Source: Goleter apudmare HA4340-LM2
Lineage (GTDB): Bacteria > Cyanobacteriota > Cyanobacteriia > Cyanobacteriales > Nostocaceae
Length of the DNA: 64,000 bases
Assembly: GCA_019359495.1 (NCBI GenBank)
Contig: JAHHHF010000064.1
Location: 62,001 to 126,000, forward strand
Direction of reading: 5' to 3'
In this document: piece by piece, positions 41,395-50,615 of the stretch
Layout: every line of letters starts with the position of its first letter
How positions within the stretch are numbered: position 1 is the stretch's first letter
Made by a program: the position numbers and the translations under genes
Notes under the pieces: model-generated
Databases searched by the model: none
The model's input: the letters and a program-made list of their open reading frames with translations, nothing else
Told to the model about the DNA's origin: nothing

Positions 41395-42573
41395 CTATTT
41401 AAGTAATTTTTTGACAGCTAAAATTACATCTTCCACGTCTTCATCTGATAGCTTTGCAGACAGTGGCAAGCTCACTGTCTGACGTCCAATAGTCATGGCA
41501 TGGGGATAGTCTTCGGGTTGCCAGCCAAATGTTTGTTGATAATAAGGATGTTCAGGAATACTCAGATAATGCACACCAACCCCAATATTTTCAGCCGTCA
41601 TGCCATTGAGAAAAGCATCCCTACTGATACCTGTTTTTGCTTCATCTACCAAGATTGTGTATAGGTGATACGCATGGCGGGTATCAGGTTCTGGGTCTGC
41701 TGGTAAGCTGATAGGTAAATCTGCAAATGCTTGATTGTATTTATGCCAAATCTCCTGGCGTCGTTGCCAGTATGATTCCACTCTTTGCAATTGATGAATG
41801 CCAATTGCCGCTTGTAAATCCATCATATTGTACTTAAAACCACATTCCACCACTTGGTAATGTTTGTAGCCATCATCTCCAAAGCGCTTCCAAGCATCTT
41901 TACTCATCCCATGCAAAGCGAGTATCTTAATGCGATTTGCATAGTCTTCGTTGCCTGTCAGAACCATGCCCCCTTCGCCAGTAATCACGTTTTTCGTGAC
42001 ATAGAAACTAAAGCAACCAAAATCACCAAATGTCCCGGCCTTTCGCCCTTTGTACTCCGTCTCAATAGCGTGGGCACAATCTTCTATTAATTTGAGATTG
42101 TAGTGCTGGGCAATATCACAAAGGACATCCATCTCACAAGAACGCCCAGCAAAGTGAACTGGAATAATCGCTTTAGTTTTTGGGGTAATCTTAGCTGTAA
42201 CCTGTTCAGAGTCGATGTTCATGGTAACTGGGTCAACATCAGCCAGTATCGGTGTAGCGCCTGCATGAATGATGGCATTGACTGTGGCACAAAAAGTCAG
42301 GGGTGTAGTAATGATCTCATCACCAGGCTTTAACCCAGCAGCCAGCATACTTAAATGTAATGCAGCAGTACAAGAGTTTACAGCTAAAGCGTATTCAGCC
42401 TGTTTATATAACCTGAAGTCATTTTCAAATTGCGCTACTTTCGGCCCAGTACCTAGCCATCCAGTTTTCATACTTGCAACAACTTCTTGAATCTCTGTAT
42501 CTTCAATAGCAGGAGAACCAAATACTAAGAACTGGTTTTTTGAACGAATAGAATGATAGTTTTCTCTGGTCAT
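41395..42573 (-). CDS. DegT/DnrJ/EryC1/StrS aminotransferase
   Basis: A 392-aa PLP enzyme that makes amino sugars from NDP-keto-sugars. The cofactor Lys is Lys194 in FYVTKNVITGEGG, Asp165 lies in LIEDCAHAI, and the substrate loop is ATVNAIIHAGATPILADVD. Length fits. With the nearby methyl- and acyltransferases it indicates an N-acylated amino sugar in the polymer. Confidence 0.9.
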   Translation of the reverse strand: MTRENYHSIRSKNQFLVFGSPAIEDTEIQEVVASMKTGWLGTGPKVAQFENDFRLYKQAEYALAVNSCTAALHLSMLAAGLKPGDEIITTPLTFCATVNAIIHAGATPILADVDPVTMNIDSEQVTAKITPKTKAIIPVHFAGRSCEMDVLCDIAQHYNLKLIEDCAHAIETEYKGRKAGTFGDFGCFSFYVTKNVITGEGGMVLTGNEDYANRIKILALHGMSKDAWKRFGDDGYKHYQVVECGFKYNMMDLQAAIGIHQLQRVESYWQRRQEIWHKYNQAFADLPISLPADPEPDTRHAYHLYTILVDEAKTGISRDAFLNGMTAENIGVGVHYLSIPEHPYYQQTFGWQPEDYPHAMTIGRQTVSLPLSAKLSDEDVEDVILAVKKLLK

Positions 42574-42815
42574 GTTTAATTCTCACTCTCAGTATATTCA
42601 AGAACTGCACACTTGCCGTACAAATTAGATCATGGAAGACTGTTTGATACTTGATATCGCAAATTTATAAAGTGAATCACAGATATTTAAAAGTTAAATA
42701 ATGGTATTTTATGAGATATTTAATATTTAGCTTGGTGAGACTAATAATTTTATTTTTAATTAAAGTATCTATTTAAATAGTTATTTAGTTAAATAACCGT
42801 ATATATTGAACTTGA
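42574..42815. other. Intergenic, A/T-rich
   Basis: 242 bp of A/T-rich sequence between the aminotransferase and a glycosyltransferase. It may hold the promoter of the aminotransferase; no motif is certain. Confidence 0.3.
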
Positions 42816-43805
42816 TTAATTAGGTTTAATTCGTGGATCATTAACATCATTAACTATCTTATTAAAATTAATAATAGATTGAGTAATCTGAGGCGATAAT
42901 ACGTGCATCAATAAAAATTTTAATAATAGTTTTTGTGTATTTTCATGCAGTAAAATTTGAGGATACATACATATTGATTGCCATAAATTTTTTCCAGATT
43001 TTTTGACTCCGATAAAATTATTGCTGTATTGCAAATATAAAACTGCACAATATCTATGAAAGTTGCTAAGAGACTGAGATTTAAGATGTTGAAGTTCTGG
43101 TGGAGCTGTTTGATATGCTTTGTCAAGCATAAAACGCCCTTGCTCCTCCATAACATCAACATTGGATGTAATTGTTCCACGAGAAGATTGACGATATAGA
43201 ATTTGGTTTTTAGGCACTAAAACAAAAGACCAACGAGCTGCTAATCGCAGATAATAGTCCCAATCTTGACACGCTTTGAGAGTAGTATCAAAACCTTCTA
43301 CTGACTCAATTGCTTGTCTACGCGCCAAAATATTTGAGCCACTACCGATAAAGTTACTAATCAATAAATTGGGATAAATATTCCCTTCATATAGTGAAGT
43401 ATTACATTGCATAAAACGTAAAGATTCACCTTGTTTATACATTGTACAAGTCCAACTATATGCAATCCCTGCCTCTGGATGCTTTTGTAAGGCAGCTAAC
43501 TGAAGCTCTAGTTTATCTCGTGTCCATAAATCATCAGAATCAAGGAATGCAATAAACTCTCCAGTCGCATGAGAAATTCCCAGATTACGCGCTACGCAAG
43601 CTCCCGCATTTTCATAAGAAAAAACCTTTACACGCTTATCTTGAACCGCGATTTTATTTAAAACTTCTAAAGTTTGGTCACGCGAACCATCATCGATGAT
43701 AATTATCTCATAGTCTAAAAATGTTTGCTGCCAAACAGATTCAACTGTTTCCCAAATAGTATGTTCTGCATTATATGCAGGAATAATCACAGAAATCATT
43801 GGCAT
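42816..43805 (-). CDS. Glycosyltransferase family 2
   Basis: 329 aa. GT-A fold: MISVIIPAYNAEHTIWETVESVWQQ, IIIDDGSRDQT, ACVARNLGISHATGEFIAFLDSDDLW (metal-binding DxD), GFDTTLKACQDWDYYLRLA (acceptor/catalytic ED). It adds one sugar to the growing repeat unit. Its sequence organisation is much like the second GT2 at 46986-47942. Confidence 0.9.
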   Translation of the reverse strand: MPMISVIIPAYNAEHTIWETVESVWQQTFLDYEIIIIDDGSRDQTLEVLNKIAVQDKRVKVFSYENAGACVARNLGISHATGEFIAFLDSDDLWTRDKLELQLAALQKHPEAGIAYSWTCTMYKQGESLRFMQCNTSLYEGNIYPNLLISNFIGSGSNILARRQAIESVEGFDTTLKACQDWDYYLRLAARWSFVLVPKNQILYRQSSRGTITSNVDVMEEQGRFMLDKAYQTAPPELQHLKSQSLSNFHRYCAVLYLQYSNNFIGVKKSGKNLWQSICMYPQILLHENTQKLLLKFLLMHVLSPQITQSIINFNKIVNDVNDPRIKPN

Positions 43806-44301
43806 AAGCTAACAGTTATATTCATTACTTATAATTAGCAATTAGTAAGCTAAACTTCTTTGATAACAACAAAAAAATAATGAAAAGCAATGCAAAGCCA
43901 CATATTCCAAGTTGACATCTAAAAAATCCAACAATGTTAAAACAATTAAAACAAACCATGACTGAAGGACAAGCTATTTGATTTTACTCAATCATTCGTC
44001 TCCATGCATCACCTTCAACATAAGATTTGGATACTTTAGCAGTAGGCTGAATCTCTTCATCAATTAATGGTGTGTAAACTGGGGTGATAACCGAATCTTG
44101 TATCATATTTATACTTTACATTGATAATAACTTAATTTGTTGTATCTAAGTTAAATTAAGCTTTTCTATATTTTATCTTTCTGCGAGAATCATAGTTCAC
44201 CTTAATGCTACGAGTAATTCATCTTTTCACTTTCTAATTAGTGTATTAATAGAAAATTGGTAGGTTATAACTTAGTATTTATTCAATTCCGTAAGCATAA
44301 A
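43806..44301. other. Intergenic with one 40-codon ORF
   Basis: About 500 bp, A/T-rich, containing only the small ORF at 43984-44106. The remaining sequence shows no repeats or clear promoter. Confidence 0.4.
43984..44106 (-). CDS. 40-aa ORF, unknown
   Basis: MIQDSVITPVYTPLIDEEIQ to EGDAWRRMIE. No RBS or family is recognised. It may be the N-terminal remnant of a deleted EPS gene or a small peptide. Composition is coding-like but short. Confidence 0.3.
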   Translation of the reverse strand: MIQDSVITPVYTPLIDEEIQPTAKVSKSYVEGDAWRRMIE

Positions 44302-45570
44302 CTAAGATAACTGCATTGTTACAAAATAATTTCTAAGATTTTTTTGTGCAATTTTTAAAATAATTGGCAGTATTAAGATTTTAGAGACAAGAACAGCTAT
44401 AGCTACAGAGAGTACCCCCCATTTTACAGAGATAAATATAGCAACTGTAAATATCATGGTAAAAATCATGTCTATGTATAGGGTAATATGAGTTTTATTC
44501 ATAGCATCTAGCAGCATAGAAGTTGCCAACGAAAAAGCTTGCGGTAAAGCCGAGATACAAATAATTATTAAAATAGGTATTGCTGACGTCCACTTGTTAC
44601 CAAAAATTATTGGCACATAAAAAGGAGCTAAACTAGATTGTAATAGAATTAAAGGTACAAAAATAGTGGCAATAATTTTCAGGCTTTTAATATAGCATCT
44701 TCTAAACTCTTTAGGTGATTCTCTGACCGAACAAAGATAAGGAAATAAAGCCAATGTAAACGAGTTTATAACATTTATACTGATTCCTAATCCAGCGTTA
44801 AAAGCAAAGTAATATATACCTAAAATATCCAATCCTAAAAAATGCCCAATTATTAAATAATCTATATTTCCCCTCAATTTGTTAAGTAGCTCAACACCTA
44901 ACATGTTTTTACTAAACTTAGTTATCTCTTGCCAATTGTCAAGACTAAAATGTCTAGGATATTGCCAAGTATAATTCATGGAAATAATTACAACTCCTAC
45001 AATAGAATTCAATATTATAGACAAAACTATAGCCCAAATACCTAGTCCAAAAATGGCTAAAAGTACAGTGATTAAGTTGCTCATAAATGCTTGTGATATA
45101 TTACACAATGCAATTATTTTTAGGCGATTTTCTCGTTGAATTATAGCTAACTGTACTGCGTAAAGTGGAAGAATTAAATAGTTAAGCGCAGTAGTACAGA
45201 TGGGAAAAATAAGTTGATCCTTACCATAAAAATAGGCAATGGGAAAAGCCACAAAACATTGAATAAAAAACAACGAACCACACAAAATCCAATTTAACCA
45301 ATAAGATGTATTACAAATAGTTTTGATATTTTTTTCAGCAGCGTGAATAATTTTTGCTGCAATCCCTCCTCTGACAGTAAAAACATGAGTGATTTCAAGG
45401 GTAGTATAAATAATCGCCATTAAAGCATATTCTTCAGGACTAAATATGCGAGCTAGAGTAACAGTTGTGACTAAACGGAAAATCCGATTTATTAGTTCTG
45501 CTACTCCCATCCAGCCGACGTTACGAATAAATTGACCAGATAATATCTGCTTTAATTTTGTGATTAGCAT
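44302..45570 (-). CDS. Polysaccharide flippase of the Wzx/MOP family (second)
   Basis: 422 aa with about 12 hydrophobic spans. The start, FIRNVGWMGVAELINRIFRLVTTVTLARIFSPEEYALMAI, and the central LGLDILGIYYFAFNAGLGISINVINSFTLALFPYLCSV are characteristic of MOP flippases. It is highly A/T-rich, more so than the other flippase, so it may have been acquired separately. The two flippases may export different units, or this one may be a remnant of a second pathway. Confidence 0.82.
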   Translation of the reverse strand: MLITKLKQILSGQFIRNVGWMGVAELINRIFRLVTTVTLARIFSPEEYALMAIIYTTLEITHVFTVRGGIAAKIIHAAEKNIKTICNTSYWLNWILCGSLFFIQCFVAFPIAYFYGKDQLIFPICTTALNYLILPLYAVQLAIIQRENRLKIIALCNISQAFMSNLITVLLAIFGLGIWAIVLSIILNSIVGVVIISMNYTWQYPRHFSLDNWQEITKFSKNMLGVELLNKLRGNIDYLIIGHFLGLDILGIYYFAFNAGLGISINVINSFTLALFPYLCSVRESPKEFRRCYIKSLKIIATIFVPLILLQSSLAPFYVPIIFGNKWTSAIPILIIICISALPQAFSLATSMLLDAMNKTHITLYIDMIFTMIFTVAIFISVKWGVLSVAIAVLVSKILILPIILKIAQKNLRNYFVTMQLS

Positions 45571-45773
45571 GAGGTTTTAGGTAATTCGGTATTAATCTGC
45601 AAAACTATAATTTAAAAATTATATTGCTGAATTAACCGTAAATTTCTTTTTTTGTAAAGCAATTTTCCATTTAATGACAGGCGTATAGGAGCAAATGTTG
45701 ATCAGAGTTTTCGCTATCTAAAATATGGTCGAGTGTGATTGAAGTCAAGAACTTTTAAAGGTTATGCTTTAGC

Positions 45774-46952
45774 TTAATAGATATCTATCTTGTGAGATAT
45801 CAAACCTATTTTTTGAAAGATTTCATTGAAGCGATGTACATAAGTATGTTCATTCAAAGTTCGTTCGTATCCAGCCTTGGCGATCGCTATTCGCTGATCC
45901 TCGTTTTCCAAGTAATACTTAATCTGCTTAATCAAATCTTTATTATTTTTAAAACATGCCATTTCCTGCCCAATTCGGTAATAATCATCCAGATTTTCTG
46001 CTTTACCGGTTAATAAAAATCCACCGCATCCAGGCACTTCAAAATTTCTCCCTTTAATTTGTTCATAATTTTGTTGACTGTCAGATTGAGGCTCTTTTAA
46101 TGTATTATCAACAGATAGAAGACGTTGGAATTTACCATACAACTCATTGCCCGTCATTTTTATACTTTCTCCATATGGAATAAAATCAAGAAAACTAGAA
46201 ATAAATTTTTTGGCAGGATTGTTACTGCGTCCTACCATAAAGGAGTTTTGCAGGTTGAGATTGATGCGGCTTTGGTTGAATACTTCAATCATCTCTGCGT
46301 GTGACAAGCGCCCTGTCTTCCAGCCTTTTCCCCATACATAAACTTTAATTCCTGATTCGGTTAGTGTCTCGATTACTTGCCTTCTATTACTGTGAGGCTG
46401 ACCTATAAAAGTTACATCATATTTGAGTGGTAAATCTAACTGGCGATATAAAAAATGATTGCAGCCCCATTGGCTCTTAATCACATTGTGGTATCCCATT
46501 GCGGCGTATTTTGGTAAAGCACTTTGAGATGTGGTAACTACCCAATTAAAGCAAGGTGCCCAAAAGCAAGAAAAGTTTTCAAAGCGCCAGTGATCGTCAG
46601 CAAACCAATTGAGGGTAACAGTGTCAGTATTTTCGGAAATTTCTCGAATTACTTTTGGATCTAGTTCATCAGTGAATAAAAATGTAAACATCAAGTCAGG
46701 TTTTTCTGCCTTGACAACTTCCACTAAACGACGATTCATCTCTGCATATCCATGCTGTTGCAACAGTGTCATGAAGTCAAAGTAAAGGATTTCATGACCA
46801 ATTTTATTCAGAGACTCATAAAAATTACAATGTTCAAAGCTATACCCTTGTTCTTGTTTACCATAGTTATATTTCATGGCAACATAAAGGATTTTGAGCT
46901 TCTTTTGGCTAATATTCTGGTTAGCAGAAGCTATAGATAAATCGGGAAGCAT
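45774..46952 (-). CDS. CgeB-like glycosyltransferase family protein
   Basis: 392 aa. KPDLMFTFLFTDELDPKVI, NWFADDHWRFENF, the internal YDVTFIGQPHSNRRQVIETL (~185-204), and the glycosyltransferase C-domain (FEVPGCGGFLLTGKAENLDDYYRIGQEMACF). CgeB-type proteins glycosylate spore surfaces in Bacillus; here it is most likely an EPS transferase with a GT-B-like end. Confidence 0.8.
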   Translation of the reverse strand: MLPDLSIASANQNISQKKLKILYVAMKYNYGKQEQGYSFEHCNFYESLNKIGHEILYFDFMTLLQQHGYAEMNRRLVEVVKAEKPDLMFTFLFTDELDPKVIREISENTDTVTLNWFADDHWRFENFSCFWAPCFNWVVTTSQSALPKYAAMGYHNVIKSQWGCNHFLYRQLDLPLKYDVTFIGQPHSNRRQVIETLTESGIKVYVWGKGWKTGRLSHAEMIEVFNQSRINLNLQNSFMVGRSNNPAKKFISSFLDFIPYGESIKMTGNELYGKFQRLLSVDNTLKEPQSDSQQNYEQIKGRNFEVPGCGGFLLTGKAENLDDYYRIGQEMACFKNNKDLIKQIKYYLENEDQRIAIAKAGYERTLNEHTYVHRFNEIFQKIGLISHKIDIY

Positions 46953-46985
46953 TTATTATTTATTCCTTGAAAATATAAAACTCCA

Positions 46986-47942
46986 TTATCCAAGACTTAA
47001 TAACTGTCTTCGGAATTTGTAAAGCAGTTTCAAAACTTGAGTATAACTATGAACCCCAAATAATTGCAGTGCAGCAATTGCTAAACTCAAAAGTATATAT
47101 TCCTGAGAAAAACGTAAGTTTTGGTTATATTCAATAGCTTTAGCACGATAATGAAGGGCTAGTTTATAATCTCTATTTTTACTTTGCAAAGCTTTCCAAG
47201 CTAAACAGAGGTTGGCATTACTGTAGCTGCGATTCTTTAAATACAGCAGTTCTTGCGGTACTGATTTAAATGCTTTTTCAATGACTGTAATAAAAGCTTC
47301 GTTCATCACTTGGCAGTTTTTGGACATACTATTAGGGAGTTGTCGATAGTAAGCCAGAGGTTCTTTAATTACTGCAAAAGAATAAAGTGCTGCAATCCGA
47401 ATCCACATATCCCAGTCTTCAATAGAGCGTAAATCTTGATCAAAGAGTCCCGCATTTGCGAAACAACAGCGACGCACCATTACAGAAGGACAAGCTATAA
47501 AATTTCTCTCTAGTAATTGCTGCCATACATTTCCGTCAGCAAATGATTTCATCACTCTACCTGTAGATTTGCCATACTCATCAATTAACAGCATCCAAGT
47601 ATGAACTAAACCAACAGTTGGATTTTCATCCAAACACTTTACTTGCTTTGCTAATTTTGTTGGTTCCCACAAATCATCTGCGTCCACAAATGCTATGTAA
47701 TCACCTTGTGCGTGATTGATGCCTGTATTACGTGCCCCAGGTAAACCTTGATTTTTTTGAGAAATTAATTTTGCACGCTCATCAGTCAAATTCAACGCCC
47801 ACTCTCTAATATTGTCTGAGCTACCATCATCAATAATTAATACTTCAAAGTCTTGAAAAGTTTGGAACAAAACACTGTCAACCGTTTCCGGTAGATATTT
47901 CATTGCATTATAGGCTGGGATAATGACCGAAACCTTTACCAT
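46986..47942 (-). CDS. Glycosyltransferase family 2
   Basis: 318 aa. VSVIIPAYNAMKYLPETVDSVLFQ, LIIDDGSSDNIREW, and HAQGDYIAFVDADDLWEPTKL (DxD). GLFDQDLRSIEDWDMWIRIA is the catalytic acidic motif. Similar to the GT2 at 42816, so it may have arisen by duplication. It makes one glycosidic linkage of the EPS repeat. Confidence 0.9.
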   Translation of the reverse strand: MVKVSVIIPAYNAMKYLPETVDSVLFQTFQDFEVLIIDDGSSDNIREWALNLTDERAKLISQKNQGLPGARNTGINHAQGDYIAFVDADDLWEPTKLAKQVKCLDENPTVGLVHTWMLLIDEYGKSTGRVMKSFADGNVWQQLLERNFIACPSVMVRRCCFANAGLFDQDLRSIEDWDMWIRIAALYSFAVIKEPLAYYRQLPNSMSKNCQVMNEAFITVIEKAFKSVPQELLYLKNRSYSNANLCLAWKALQSKNRDYKLALHYRAKAIEYNQNLRFSQEYILLSLAIAALQLFGVHSYTQVLKLLYKFRRQLLSLG

Positions 47943-48012
47943 TTATACACCTCATTTTCATTTTTTACTATTGAGTTGTTTGAATGCGATTCAAGCTAAA
48001 AATTTTACTATT

Positions 48013-48855
48013 TCACTTTTGAGCAACAATGATAATTCCCAGCAGCGCTCTACCTAGTAAGCTACGAGCAAGTTTTTGCCTTAATAAAAATGGCATGATA
48101 CAGAAAACATGTTCCAATAATTTAATCAAAACTAATGGGAATCTGAAATATATTCCTGCACCACCAATATAAGTAACTAACTTGCCAAAACCAACTTGAG
48201 CAAATAAATTGGATAATTCAGAATAGGTGTATTCCTTTAAATGAAATCCGGTAGCCACTTCATCAAAATGCCTGGAAATATCATGTGGACCAGAAAGACG
48301 ATTTGGTGTGATGCAGATATAATACCCTCCAGGGGTTATGGCTTGGTAAATATTGCGGAGTTGTTCAAGAGCATCATCAGGATGTAAATGTTCCATTAGT
48401 TGATTGCTGTAAGCAACATTCACAGAGTTTTCTGGAGTTGGAATACTACAGCCATCAGAGATAATTAGCTGAAAATTTGCAGGAGGATTGAGGTGTTTGA
48501 CAATTTCCTCAGATACATCGACTGCATAAACTTGCTTCACATCTTGAGCTACTTCAAAAGATAGCTTGCAATCTCCCGCACCTATTTCTAAGAATACTAC
48601 ATTTTTACTTAAATATTTGCTCAATAATTTCATTTTTTGAGCAATTTTGGTAGATGCAATTTTGGTATTCTCTTTAATGAAAATTTGCGGATGGTGAGGA
48701 ACAAGTTGAAATAATTGATCGTACAAATAAGTATATAAATACTTTCGCTCTTCTTTTTGAGAAGCTAATAATTTTTGAGCCAAGCCCTTTTCAATTTCGT
48801 AGTGTTTTTTAATTTGAGCAAAATTTCTATTCTCGTTATAGATATTAATATTCAT
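48013..48855 (-). CDS. SAM-dependent methyltransferase
   Basis: 280 aa from ATG 48855, chosen because GGAAGAG lies 8 nt before it (48864-48870); the open frame reaches 48900. Motif I VVFLEIGAGDCKLSFEVAQDVKQVYAVDVSE, the VNVAYSNQLMEHLHPDDAL acidic turn and ITPGGYYICITPNR are standard class I elements. Probably acts on an EPS sugar or lipid. Confidence 0.85.
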   Translation of the reverse strand: MNINIYNENRNFAQIKKHYEIEKGLAQKLLASQKEERKYLYTYLYDQLFQLVPHHPQIFIKENTKIASTKIAQKMKLLSKYLSKNVVFLEIGAGDCKLSFEVAQDVKQVYAVDVSEEIVKHLNPPANFQLIISDGCSIPTPENSVNVAYSNQLMEHLHPDDALEQLRNIYQAITPGGYYICITPNRLSGPHDISRHFDEVATGFHLKEYTYSELSNLFAQVGFGKLVTYIGGAGIYFRFPLVLIKLLEHVFCIMPFLLRQKLARSLLGRALLGIIIVAQK

Positions 48856-48962
48856 AAGACAAACTCTTCCATTTATGACGTAGTAAACAATGGCAAACAA
48901 TTTTTGATCAAACTTGTTGACTCAAAGATGAGTTGAATATGATTCTGGATGTTTTTAACCTG

Positions 48963-49529
48963 TTATGACCTCTGAAGAGCAACTTCGGCTACAGCCACAA
49001 CCGATTTAATTTCGTTTGCTCTGATACGAATAATTTTTGCTGGATTACCAGCAACTACAGCACCACTAGGAATATCTTTAACAACCACAGAGCCGGCTCC
49101 TATGACCACATTATCGCCAATAGTAATTGCACCGATAATTACTACATTTGCTCCTATATCTACATTGTTACCAATTCTTGGTGCGCCACTCCATGAGCCA
49201 TCTACTAATTGTTTATTGCCAATAGTTGTGGCATGTCTGAGGGTGCAATTATTACCAATAACGGTTTCATGATTAATCACTAAACCTACACCATGAAGCA
49301 ATCTAAGATTAGACTCTATTTTGGTATTCCAAGGTATTTCAATTCCCATTATCCATTCAATAATTAAAGCATATAAAATACGATAAAAAGATGAAAATAC
49401 TGTCAAAGGAGCAGGTAAACTTCCTAAGATTTGTGCGGAACGAAACATCATCGTGACAAAACGAGATTTGGCGTTTGCATCTTGATTAGCATTCCTATCC
49501 TGTAGAATATATTTCAGAAAATTTTGCAT
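48963..49529 (-). CDS. Serine acetyltransferase-like hexapeptide transferase
   Basis: 188 aa. The end is a left-handed beta-helix: IGNNVDIGANVVIIGAITIGDNVVIGAGSVVVKDIPSGAVVAGNPAKII (two parts). WcaB/CysE-like features are LHGVGLVINHETVIGNNCTLRHATTIGN and the TIGN/AGNPAK hallmarks. It probably O-acetylates the EPS. Confidence 0.85.
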   Translation of the reverse strand: MQNFLKYILQDRNANQDANAKSRFVTMMFRSAQILGSLPAPLTVFSSFYRILYALIIEWIMGIEIPWNTKIESNLRLLHGVGLVINHETVIGNNCTLRHATTIGNKQLVDGSWSGAPRIGNNVDIGANVVIIGAITIGDNVVIGAGSVVVKDIPSGAVVAGNPAKIIRIRANEIKSVVAVAEVALQRS

Positions 49530-49549
49530 GTTCTTTGAAGTAAAAAATA

Positions 49550-50542
49550 CTAAAATGAGCTAGATTGTGTACCACGATATAAATTAATCAATTCTCTGTC
49601 AGCAATAGTTTTCTCACTTTTTTTGCCAATAAAGTAATATCCTAAAGCTGCGTCAAAACTTCCCGGATTATCTATGATTAAATAGTCAAAGTAGGTTAGC
49701 CAAAATGATGTAATTCTAGCAAAAACTTTTACTAATGCTCTAGCAACAGAGGACTTGAAAAAACTCAAGAGAAAATACTGATATGACCAAGCTAAAGCTG
49801 TTCCTGGACCGCACACTGCACCATTATCAATTTCTTCAAATTTACGGAACAAGCGCCGATGTCCTAAATGAGTGAAGCGTGTAAAATCATATTTACCTAG
49901 ATGAACTTGAGCAATAAATGGAGTTTCGGCATATACTAAGCCATCTGCTTTTAAAACTCGATGAATTTCTTCTACACAACGATATGGATCAGCAACATGT
50001 TCAAGAACTGCTTGCACAACAACCCCATCAAATGAATTGTCAGCAAAGGGAATATCATGGGCATCACAAACTACAGATATTTTCTCACCAAAAGAAACAT
50101 CCGTTTCTACAAGTTCAATTTCTGGTGCAGATAACAAGGGTTCCATCCCTTCACCAACAATACTACCACCTATGATTAAAACTCTAGGATTTGGATTCTG
50201 CGCCTTCACGAGTTCTGCAAATTTTTTGTAATTCTTTTTTGCCTTTAGATTCAGAGTAATACTTGGAATTAAATTAATCAAAGCCCTCTCTATTTTTGGT
50301 TTTGCTTTGAGAATTGTACTGTCTTGACCTTGGTAGTCGCTAATTGCAAATACACTTTGATTATCGTTGATGAGGACTGGGGTTTTATTAATAATTGGGA
50401 AAGCTGCTTGGCATTGATAATTAGTACATTCCAATTGCGAACTAGATATTTTTAACTGTGATTTACAAACTGGACAACACAGTAATTTTTGGGTACTTTC
50501 TGTGAATTTAAGTTGAGGATTGGCTTGCAGTTCGACAGTCAT
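49550..50542 (-). CDS. Methyltransferase with N-terminal zinc ribbon
   Basis: 330 aa. A Trm112-like zinc ribbon comes first (LLCCPVCKSQL and CTNYQCQAAFPIINKTPVL, four Cys, ~20-52), then a class I methyltransferase domain (PRVLIIGGSIVGEGME, FDGVVVQAVLEHVADPYRCVEEIHRVLKADGLVYAETPF). The first glycine motif is degenerate (IIGGSIVGEG). It lies between the acetyltransferase and the polymerase. Confidence 0.8.
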   Translation of the reverse strand: MTVELQANPQLKFTESTQKLLCCPVCKSQLKISSSQLECTNYQCQAAFPIINKTPVLINDNQSVFAISDYQGQDSTILKAKPKIERALINLIPSITLNLKAKKNYKKFAELVKAQNPNPRVLIIGGSIVGEGMEPLLSAPEIELVETDVSFGEKISVVCDAHDIPFADNSFDGVVVQAVLEHVADPYRCVEEIHRVLKADGLVYAETPFIAQVHLGKYDFTRFTHLGHRRLFRKFEEIDNGAVCGPGTALAWSYQYFLLSFFKSSVARALVKVFARITSFWLTYFDYLIIDNPGSFDAALGYYFIGKKSEKTIADRELINLYRGTQSSSF

Positions 50543-50615
50543 GAATAAAATCCTTTGTGTCTTTCAATAATTCAAGAATCAGTAATTTGCAGAGTTAACT
50601 GAACTTACTTATTTA

